A stretch of 5,005 bases of DNA from Alphaproteobacteria bacterium. GTDB taxonomy: Bacteria; Pseudomonadota; Alphaproteobacteria; CBDBCS01; JAHZLG01. Shown one piece after another: positions 1 through 5,005 of the stretch (its first letter is position 1; each line of letters opens with the position of its first letter). The DNA is taken from the NCBI GenBank assembly GCA_022599995.1, contig JAHZLG010000207.1, positions 1 to 5,005 on the forward strand. Reading direction: 5' to 3'. The position numbers and the translations under genes were made by a program. The notes under the pieces were generated by a model. That model was not told the DNA's origin and did not search any database. It saw only the letters and a list, made by a program, of their open reading frames with translations.

Positions 1-109
1 CTGTTACTGCATATGTTCCTAAACCTAAACTTTGCGCTGTTCCTTGTAATGGACTTGGGCCATAACCAGAAGCTCTATAACCTCCAGCACCACCACCTCC
101 AACACCATC
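1..109 (-). other. Glycine-rich segment with atypical codon use at window edge
   Basis: On the minus strand this codes GDGVGGGGAGGYRASGYG and then PSPLQGTAQSLGLGTYAVT, continuing the frame from the membrane helix. Glycine codons here are almost all GGT or GGA; TTA, AGA, TAT, ACA and CCA prevail, whereas the adjoining gene favours GGC, CTG and CGC. The GGGGAGGYR...LGLGTYAVT pattern resembles glycine-rich domains found in phage tail proteins and related virion proteins (from memory, not searched). It may be an inserted domain, a recombination product or an assembly join. Confidence 0.6.
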
Positions 110-883
110 GCCCAACAGGTGCACCAGCAGAAGAAACAGGCCAACAACCACAACCCATTTGAGGAAAACGCGGGTTAGGTAAAACCACATCAGCAAGTTG
201 ACCGGGATTCGGCGGGTTGCTTCGGCCCTGGTGCGTTCGGATTTGGCCAGCCGCACCTGGTCGCGGGCGCGAATGCGCTTCAGCTCAATACGCCGTTGTT
301 CGCGCAACGCCGCGCGGCTTAAGCCGATCACCCTGAGTTTGTTGTCTTGTTGCCGCCGCTGTCGGTATGCGCGCATATCGCGGCGCGCTTGGAGCAATGC
401 TCTAAAGCGACGAGCGCCCGGCGGCAGGTTTGTCGCTAATTTGTACCGTTGCTCTGGGGTTCGGTACAGTTGCAGTTTGCGTCTTCCGCTTTTTTTCCAC
501 GTTGTTTTTTGTGGAAAATCTTGTTCCTCGTGGACAGAGTCGGCAGGTAGTGGCGTTATGCGCATCCAATTTCCGGCCTGCTCATCTTCGCTGGCGGAGG
601 GCGTTGCGTTTTCTCGCGCGCTATACGGTGCGTTTTCTCGCGCGCTATACGGTGCGCTTTCTCGCGCGGAATACGGTGCGCTTTCTCGCGTGGTATACGG
701 CGCGCTTTCTCGCGCGGAATACGGCGCGCCTTGCGCTTGCCTATTGCCCGACAGCTCGTGCGTCAGATCGTCCGCATTTGTTTGGCTAGCGGCATCGGCT
801 TCGGCATCGGGATCGGTTTTGCCCGTTGCGGCAACAACAGCGTTTTCGTCATGCCGCGGATTGATCGGCGGGTTGCTAGCCAT
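1..883 (-). CDS. lptG: Putative LptG-like permease with long N-terminal extension (partial, runs off window)
   Basis: This 294-codon open frame has no stop before the window edge. Its ATG overlaps the lptF stop by 8 bases and has a good GAGGA site 7 bases upstream, so translational coupling is likely. Residues 1-52 are polar and acidic. Residues 53-92 are five octapeptide repeats (APYSARES type). Residues 126-225 contain 34 Arg/Lys against 8 Asp/Glu and look helical, for example QRRIELKRIRARDQVRLAK. Residues 230-257 form one hydrophobic helix; WFYLTRVFLKW at its start resembles LptG helix 1 (YLxRxFL). With position directly after lptF, this suggests LptG, which pairs with LptF in the LPS transporter. 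Ordinary LptG proteins start just before this helix, so the ~229-residue extension is unusual and would be cytoplasmic. From residue 260 the chain turns Gly-rich with different codon use, which does not look like LptG. It could instead be an unrelated single-pass membrane protein. LptG identity rests on only one helix plus context. Confidence 0.6.
   Translation of the reverse strand, partial: MASNPPINPRHDENAVVAATGKTDPDAEADAASQTNADDLTHELSGNRQAQGAPYSARESAPYTTRESAPYSARESAPYSARENAPYSARENATPSASEDEQAGNWMRITPLPADSVHEEQDFPQKTTWKKSGRRKLQLYRTPEQRYKLATNLPPGARRFRALLQARRDMRAYRQRRQQDNKLRVIGLSRAALREQRRIELKRIRARDQVRLAKSERTRAEATRRIPVNLLMWFYLTRVFLKWVVVVGLFLLLVHLLGDGVGGGGAGGYRASGYGPSPLQGTAQSLGLGTYAVT
608..727 (-). 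repeat. Five in-frame 24-base tandem repeats coding APY(S/T)(A/T)RE(S/N)
   Basis: Five contiguous 24-base units code five octapeptides at residues 53-92 of the putative lptG product: APYSARES, APYTTRES, APYSARES, APYSAREN, APYSAREN. The last two units are the most alike, at DNA and protein level, which suggests recent duplication by slippage or unequal exchange. Because the unit is a multiple of three, copy-number change would keep the reading frame. The repeats sit between an acidic and a basic region, before the membrane helix, so they would be cytoplasmic and probably unfolded. Confidence 0.95.
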
Positions 884-2153
884 GCACGCTTCCTCGCTCC
901 ACTGCGGCTTTGCCGGCTTCTCCCGCGCGCGCAAGGGCAAACCACCTGAACCACGGGAAGAGGTACCAAAGGATCGATCCAAGCACGATAAAAGCGATGA
1001 AGGTGAGATAAATCGACAGGGCAAGTCCCCCAGTGAGATAGGTACGTGCCAAGAATATCCACGCAATGCTGAGCCCTACGCCAAAGGTAATCGCAACCGC
1101 CATATCCCAAGGGCGCAGTTGGCGCACCCATACTTTCGTGTTCAAGGCGGCAATGATTCCCAGACAAACAACAAAAGAGCCGAATGGGGCGGTCACAATC
1201 TCAACCAGTTGGCGTGGGATGGGCTCGCCCGGTTGGCGGGCTCGGTCAAGAAGCATGAAGAAGTTTTCGCGCTCGGATCGTCCCAGTCGAATGCGGTCGC
1301 GCACCTGATCAATCAAGTCCGAGGGCATGACCCATGTGAGCGTCTGAAAGCGGATTTCGACGCTCTGATCATCAGAAGCGTCCCCCTCAGGCACTGCGCT
1401 GCCACCTTCGACCGTCAATGCTGATGGCTCGCGCGGTTGCGGCACCGACGATCCATTGTTGATTTGGCGTCGTAACAACACGCCATCGGATAATTTTAGC
1501 ACAGGACGGTAACCATTCCTTGCCACCTGCCCAGAATCGGCAAAAACGCTGATTTCCTCATTGTTTTCGATGATGGTCGTGAACACGTTTTTCAGTAACC
1601 CGCGCGTGCTCACCGATTCGACAAAAATCGTCACATTGTTGCCGAGCTGGTGAAAAACTTGCGGCGCAAATAGCCGTTGCAAAACGGAAAATTCCGCTTC
1701 CAACAGCAGGTTGTTCTGCGCCCGATGCGCGAGGTTGACTCCGAAAGCCTGAATGAAGAAGGAGGCAAACGAAACCAACAAGGCGGCAACAAGCATCCGC
1801 CATGTCAAACTATGGGGGGAATAACCAACCGCCAAAAGCACAATCCATTCTTTGCGCCCCTGCATCTGGGCAAAGGTAGAGATCGAGCAAGCCAGAATTG
1901 CCAGCGGCAATAAAAGCGGCAGAAATTCCACAAGGCTCAGCATAATGATCAGCAACAGTATCGAACCTGCCAATTCGTTGTTGCCCAAGCCAGCCAGAAG
2001 GCGAAGTGATTGCGTTGTTAGCAGAATGGCACAAAGAAACCCCAGTATTAGGCCAAACTGGGTGTAGAACCTTTGGATCACAAACCGAGACAACGCCGCC
2101 CGTGTGAGAGCAACGGATGCGACCCCTCGGCTACGGAAGATAGCTATGGGCAT
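876..2153 (-). CDS. lptF: LPS export permease LptF (YjgP/YjgQ family)
   Basis: A 425-residue inner-membrane protein with the LptF/LptG plan. Three N-terminal membrane segments (about 32-52, 64-92 and 116-137) are followed by a periplasmic beta-jellyroll region (about 145-285). Three C-terminal segments complete it (about 316-338, 350-370 and 374-398). The family forms the LptB2FG ABC transporter, which extracts lipopolysaccharide from the inner membrane and feeds the periplasmic bridge. Supporting details are the opening LSRFVIQRFYTQF before helix 1, a charged QGRKEW cytoplasmic loop after helix 2, and PFGSFVVCLGIIAA at helix 4. The jellyroll holds a Ser/Pro/Glu-rich stretch (231-264) that looks like an insertion. 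The ATG at 2153 is the only ATG in frame after a TAA near 2253; its Shine-Dalgarno match is weak, and the conserved part begins near residue 20, so TTG (L21) or GTG (V25) starts are possible. The 117 bases upstream hold no promoter I can defend. The stop overlaps the next gene. LptF rather than LptG is inferred from being first of the pair. Confidence 0.85.
   Translation of the reverse strand: MPIAIFRSRGVASVALTRAALSRFVIQRFYTQFGLILGFLCAILLTTQSLRLLAGLGNNELAGSILLLIIMLSLVEFLPLLLPLAILACSISTFAQMQGRKEWIVLLAVGYSPHSLTWRMLVAALLVSFASFFIQAFGVNLAHRAQNNLLLEAEFSVLQRLFAPQVFHQLGNNVTIFVESVSTRGLLKNVFTTIIENNEEISVFADSGQVARNGYRPVLKLSDGVLLRRQINNGSSVPQPREPSALTVEGGSAVPEGDASDDQSVEIRFQTLTWVMPSDLIDQVRDRIRLGRSERENFFMLLDRARQPGEPIPRQLVEIVTAPFGSFVVCLGIIAALNTKVWVRQLRPWDMAVAITFGVGLSIAWIFLARTYLTGGLALSIYLTFIAFIVLGSILWYLFPWFRWFALARAGEAGKAAVERGSVHG
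891..895 (-). promoter_or_regulatory. Shine-Dalgarno site for the gene starting at 883
   Basis: GAGGA on the minus strand lies 7 bases before the ATG at 883, inside the last codons of lptF. It decides for this start and so for including the long N-terminal extension in the protein. A start nearer the membrane helix, such as the Met codons at residues 170 or 232, would discard the extension. Confidence 0.7.
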
Positions 2154-2256
2154 CTCGGGTTTCTCACGGTGACATTGATCGAGCGATGGATCGGGGACAA
2201 AAGGGGATGCAGCGAAATGAGACGGGTTGTCATCTCCTCCGGTCGCGCAAGGTTAT

Positions 2257-2273
2257 TGAAGCGAGCAGCTTCA
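2257..2273 (-). other. Small hairpin at the end of the AGPS-like gene
   Basis: On the minus strand TGAAGC-TGCTC-GCTTCA forms a perfect 6-base stem with a 5-base loop, and its first three bases are the stop codon of the AGPS-like gene. No U-rich run follows, so it is not a standard intrinsic terminator. It could slow transcription or protect the RNA end, or arise by chance. Confidence 0.3.
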
Positions 2274-4136
2274 GTCCAACAGAACGCCTTGGGGATCGAA
2301 CCATTGTTTGAGCGCGTCAGCGGTCTGGGTGCGCAAATTCGTGGGGTCAAGAAATCCTCGCCGCAGTGCCCCTATCCCGTGATGGTGGGACAGCGACCCG
2401 CCATGGGCCAGGATCACCTCACGACAGCGGTGTTCGATATGGGCGAATTGGTCGATCGGCGACAGGTCGGCATGGGCCGTATCGCACTGAAACCCCAAAT
2501 AGAAGTACAGCGTGACCCCGGTGGCATATATCTGGGTGGCGCGCACCGTCACAATGATCTTGCCGGGCAAGCCCATCTCGGCGTGCCATTTCTCGGCCTC
2601 TGCGACAACGGCTTGCCACAGAGCTGGGGCTTTGTCCCATGCGACACTCGTCTCGAACGACTCGCCAAGCACACCGTAGGGAAACAGGAAATCACGCAGA
2701 TACGCAATGGTAAAGGTCAAGGCGTAACCGCGCCGGGCGTTGTCACTCCCTGCGAGCACCCCGCCGAATTGGGCTGCAAGCTTCTTCACTGTTGCCTGTT
2801 GATTGGCAACCTCGCGCGCGCTTCCCTCGTAGACAATGGTGCATGCCGCCATTTTGTTGAGATCAAACCCCTTCACGCGCGTGATGAACCAGCGTTGAAA
2901 GGTCGATTTCGCTTTGGCAATCACAGCAAGACTTCCGGTCGGGGCAGGCTTGAGCAGTTGGCTGAATTGAAATTGGATCGTGTCTACCAACCGCACCGAT
3001 GCGGGGACATCCCCGGATTGTTGCAGGGCATACATAAAATCAAACCCCGGGGCAAAGGAGGCGAAAGCCACCGATTCATAGGCGACTGTCTCAGGCCGTT
3101 TAAAGATACGCACCACGGCCGAGGTGATAATCCCATAGCGTCCTTCACTGCCCAAGATGAGCGCATTCGGGTCGACCAAGACCGATTCGCGGGGATTGTT
3201 TGTTGTCCGTTGCACCGTGCCCATTGGAGTCACCCACTCCACATCGACAATCAGGTCTTCAATGTTGCCATAACGGTTTTTCTTCATGCCGCTGGCGCGG
3301 GTGGCGATCCATCCTCCCAGGGTGGAGAATTCGATCGAGTCGGGTTCGTGGCCGAGCACATAGCCCTCTTTCTCGAGCGCATAGACAATATCGCGCCCGA
3401 TAGCACCAGCTTCGATATGCGCCGTGTTATTGACTCTATCAATGGCAAGGATGCGGTTCATTCGGCGCGTCGAGACCGCCACACGCACGGGGGCGTCTTC
3501 GGGGTTCTCGCTATGGTGGCCATGATGCCCCTCTAAGGCGAGGCTGACATTCGTTGCCCCACCCACTGGGATGAGTTGAAATTGATGCTCAGTGGCCAAA
3601 GCAATGATGGCATCGATCTGCTCCCGGCTTGAGGGGGAGAAGACCACATCGGGGGCATCGAACGTGTCATGGCAATGAATCGCATAAATGTCATTCATCG
3701 TGTGACCGTGGGCAAGCCGCAACCGGAGCATCGGATCGGTGCTAATCATCGATCCATGCGTGTCAGCACCTTCATAGGCATTGTCGCCGTCAGCACCGCC
3801 GTCGTCGGCACCTCCACCTTCGTCGGCAGTGTCGTCGGCACCGTCGTCGGGGAAGGCATCACGAAGCACCGCCAGCACCGACGCAGCGTGGGGGTGCACC
3901 GTGACCTCAGGGGGAAAGGTCGACACAATCCGCTGTTGCTGGAACAAATCCGCAACACCAAGCTGACTCGATAGCCACGGCAGAATACGCGGATAAATTT
4001 GCCCGGAGAATTCATAGACCCTCCCATCGATCGCGATATGGCCGTCATCGTTGATGGTGAACCCATGCTGCTCAAACCCCCAACCCGCTTGTTTTTCGGG
4101 GGGAAGATTCTCGAAGCTTTTCAGGAATTGGGTCAT
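2271..4136 (-). CDS. agpS: Alkyldihydroxyacetonephosphate synthase-like FAD-linked oxidase
   Basis: A complete 621-residue protein. AGPS swaps the acyl chain of acyl-DHAP for a fatty alcohol, forming the ether bond of ether lipids, using FAD without net redox change. Similarity to animal AGPS runs nearly end to end: an N-terminal WGFEQHGFTIND...SGQIYP block (19-49), the FAD loop PVGGATNVS (190-198), GHEPDSIEFSTLGGW then ATRASGMKKNRYGNIEDL (262-295), VRLVD (381-385), VLGESFETS (489-497) and SLSHHHGIG (581-589). Residues matching the described active site are R382 (human R419 position), R532, Y544/Y546 and H584-H586. Two departures stand out: an acidic low-complexity insert (97-125), and SEGRYGIIT where SEGTLGVIT is usual. 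A His-rich loop (HHGHH, 204-208) replaces a Cys-Pro loop of animal AGPS. The ATG at 4136 is supported by a GGTGA six bases upstream and by AGPS similarity starting soon after. It lies 52 bases after fdsB with no terminator seen, so co-transcription is possible. A related FAD-linked glycolate or lactate oxidase is less likely given the AGPS-specific blocks. Confidence 0.82.
   Translation of the reverse strand: MTQFLKSFENLPPEKQAGWGFEQHGFTINDDGHIAIDGRVYEFSGQIYPRILPWLSSQLGVADLFQQQRIVSTFPPEVTVHPHAASVLAVLRDAFPDDGADDTADEGGGADDGGADGDNAYEGADTHGSMISTDPMLRLRLAHGHTMNDIYAIHCHDTFDAPDVVFSPSSREQIDAIIALATEHQFQLIPVGGATNVSLALEGHHGHHSENPEDAPVRVAVSTRRMNRILAIDRVNNTAHIEAGAIGRDIVYALEKEGYVLGHEPDSIEFSTLGGWIATRASGMKKNRYGNIEDLIVDVEWVTPMGTVQRTTNNPRESVLVDPNALILGSEGRYGIITSAVVRIFKRPETVAYESVAFASFAPGFDFMYALQQSGDVPASVRLVDTIQFQFSQLLKPAPTGSLAVIAKAKSTFQRWFITRVKGFDLNKMAACTIVYEGSAREVANQQATVKKLAAQFGGVLAGSDNARRGYALTFTIAYLRDFLFPYGVLGESFETSVAWDKAPALWQAVVAEAEKWHAEMGLPGKIIVTVRATQIYATGVTLYFYLGFQCDTAHADLSPIDQFAHIEHRCREVILAHGGSLSHHHGIGALRRGFLDPTNLRTQTADALKQWFDPQGVLLD
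3762..3848 (-). repeat. Acidic low-complexity insert in the AGPS-like gene (GADD/GGAD motifs)
   Basis: Residues 97-125 of the AGPS-like protein are almost only Asp, Gly, Ala and Glu, with recurring GADD and GGAD motifs. The DNA repeats short GCC-GAC-GAC-like codon strings with imperfect copies, consistent with expansion by replication slippage. In animal AGPS the same place is the short linker between the N-terminal region and the FAD-binding domain, which starts here near LAHGHTMNDI (141-150). It is probably a flexible surface linker rather than part of the fold. Confidence 0.85.
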
Positions 4137-4142
4137 CTTATG

Positions 4143-4147
4143 TCACC
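4143..4147 (-). promoter_or_regulatory. Shine-Dalgarno site for the AGPS-like gene
   Basis: GGTGA on the minus strand lies 6 bases before the ATG at 4136. It is a moderate match, but it agrees with AGPS similarity beginning near residue 19. A nearby upstream ATG, in a different frame, meets a stop within a few codons. Confidence 0.5.
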
Positions 4148-4188
4148 CATAGAGAAAGAAGTAAGCAGCGCGACAAGCAGTGCCTTCG

Positions 4189-5005
4189 TTATGATGATGG
4201 CGACATATCCGCCGGGAAGTGCTTCAAGGCAAGGGTCACCGGGTTGGGGGCTGCTTGGCCGAGTCCGCAAATCGAGGCATCGAGCATCACCGAGGTCAAG
4301 GATTGGGCTGTAGCCGACCCTGCCAGTTTTTGCTCGAGGAGTTGAACCATTTTGTCTGTGCCCACGCGGCAAGGGGTGCACTGCCCGCACGACTCGTGAC
4401 GAAAGAATTTCATCAGATTCAGGGCGACATCCGCCATAGAATCTTGCTCGGAGAACACGACAACGGCCGCCGACCCGATGAAGCCGCCGTGGGGCTGGAA
4501 CATATCGAAGTCCAGCGGGACGTCAGCAAGACTGGCAGGAAAAATCCCCCCCGAGGCTCCGCCGGGCAAGAACCCCTTCAAGGTGTGCCCTTCTTCCATC
4601 CCTCCGCAGTGGGTGTTGATCAGTTCGTCAAGGGTTGTCCCTGCTTCTGCCAGCACGACACCGGGGTTGCGAACCCGACCCGACACCGAATAGTGCCGAA
4701 ATCCGTGCCGCTCATGCCGCACCGTGTCTTTAAACCAGGCGGCCCCATTGCGGAGAATCTCGGTCACGAAATAGAGGGTTTCCACATTGTTGATTAGGGT
4801 CGGCATGCCAAACAACCCAACCTGTGCAGGGAATGGCGGTTTGTGCCGGGGCAGGCCTCGTTTGCCTTCGATCGATTCCAGCATTGCCGACTCTTCGCCG
4901 CAAATGTACGCGCCTGCACCGCGGCGCAAAACGATTGAAAGCCCGTCGGTGTTGACCGCTGGCGAGGCATTCAGCTTCTGTAACTCAGCCTCAAGCAGCA
5001 TTCGC
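4189..5005 (-). CDS. fdsB: NAD-dependent formate dehydrogenase beta subunit FdsB, NuoF-like (partial, start outside window)
   Basis: The visible part is the C-terminal ~272 residues; the frame stays open past the window edge, so the ATG at 5001 is internal. The NuoF family carries FMN and a 4Fe-4S cluster and passes electrons from or to NAD(H). Counting from that internal Met, the family motif GAGAYICGEESAMLESIEGK spans residues 28-47, followed by RGLPRHKPPFPA. The 4Fe-4S ligands are C205, C208 and C211 (in ESCGQCTPCRVGT) and C245 (in DASICGLGQAAPNPV). The 'SAMLESIEGKRGLPRHKPP', 'PLDFDMFQPHGGFIGSAA' and 'DASICGLGQAAPNP' wording fits FdsB of soluble formate dehydrogenases better than complex I NuoF; this is from memory of the families. 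The missing N-terminal part should hold the NAD/FMN-binding fold and often a NuoE-like domain. The usual fds order is G-B-A-C-D, but fdsA does not follow here, so the catalytic subunit may lie upstream. NuoF or a hydrogenase diaphorase subunit is the alternative. Confidence 0.85.
   Translation of the reverse strand, partial: RMLLEAELQKLNASPAVNTDGLSIVLRRGAGAYICGEESAMLESIEGKRGLPRHKPPFPAQVGLFGMPTLINNVETLYFVTEILRNGAAWFKDTVRHERHGFRHYSVSGRVRNPGVVLAEAGTTLDELINTHCGGMEEGHTLKGFLPGGASGGIFPASLADVPLDFDMFQPHGGFIGSAAVVVFSEQDSMADVALNLMKFFRHESCGQCTPCRVGTDKMVQLLEQKLAGSATAQSLTSVMLDASICGLGQAAPNPVTLALKHFPADMSPSS

Noticed and set aside
1..109. Glycine-rich segment as the start of an intein
   Set aside because: No Cys/Ser splice-junction motif or intein block is visible; the Gly repeats fit a structural domain better.
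608..727. Possible CRISPR array
   Set aside because: The 24-base units are directly adjacent with no spacers and are in frame within a coding sequence.
198..1424. Long plus-strand open frame of 408 codons
   Set aside because: It lies antisense to lptF and the putative lptG, shows no recognisable domain, and its low-complexity part is the other strand of the 24-base repeats.
2144..2233. Possible 29-codon leader peptide before lptF, overlapping its start
   Set aside because: The GGAGGAG site touches the ATG, too close for normal initiation, and the peptide has no recognisable features.
2154..2270. Sigma-70-like promoter upstream of lptF
   Set aside because: TTGTCC with CAATGT at 17-base spacing was considered, but the -10 match is too poor to support.
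2257..2273. Hairpin as an intrinsic terminator after the AGPS-like gene
   Set aside because: The stem has only 6 base pairs and no U-run follows; kept only as a small hairpin.
2073..3536. Long plus-strand open frame of 487 codons
   Set aside because: It is antisense to the AGPS-like gene, whose protein similarity is strong; the frame matches no family and reflects the codon pattern of the real gene.
4219..4797. Plus-strand open frame of 192 codons
   Set aside because: It is antisense to fdsB, which has conserved cysteine and FMN motifs in the other strand.

Overview
All supported genes lie on the minus strand, so the window reads right to left. The organism is probably a Gram-negative proteobacterium. 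It carries an LptF-type permease for lipopolysaccharide export, followed by what looks like LptG, and an FdsB-type subunit of an NAD-dependent formate dehydrogenase. Base composition is moderately GC-rich over most of the window. An alphaproteobacterium, perhaps marine, is my best guess, but the sequence does not prove it.

Layout in the direction of transcription: (1) 5005-4189, the C-terminal half of FdsB (NuoF-like, FMN and 4Fe-4S); its start lies beyond the window. (2) After a 52-base gap, 4136-2271, a complete 621-residue FAD-linked oxidase that closely resembles alkyldihydroxyacetonephosphate synthase (AGPS), the enzyme that makes the ether bond of ether lipids. (3) After a 117-base gap, 2153-876, a complete LptF-like permease. 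(4) Overlapping the lptF stop by 8 bases, 883 to the window edge, an open frame with no stop. It begins with a long non-membrane N-terminal region (acidic, then five octapeptide repeats, then strongly basic). An LptG-like first membrane helix follows. The last 35 or so codons before the edge are glycine-rich, with clearly different codon use.

Functionally, lptF and the following gene would form the inner-membrane part of the LPS transporter. The AGPS-like enzyme would act in lipid synthesis, so three genes may concern the envelope. FdsB belongs to formate oxidation; its neighbour is not fdsA, the usual downstream gene.

The most unusual material is at the left end: the ~229-residue N-terminal extension on the putative LptG, and the abrupt glycine-rich tail. 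The tail resembles glycine-rich domains of phage tail proteins more than LptG, and may mark a recombination or an assembly join. The eukaryote-like AGPS, with an acidic low-complexity insert, is the second point of interest. No tRNA, rRNA, CRISPR array or insertion sequence was seen.
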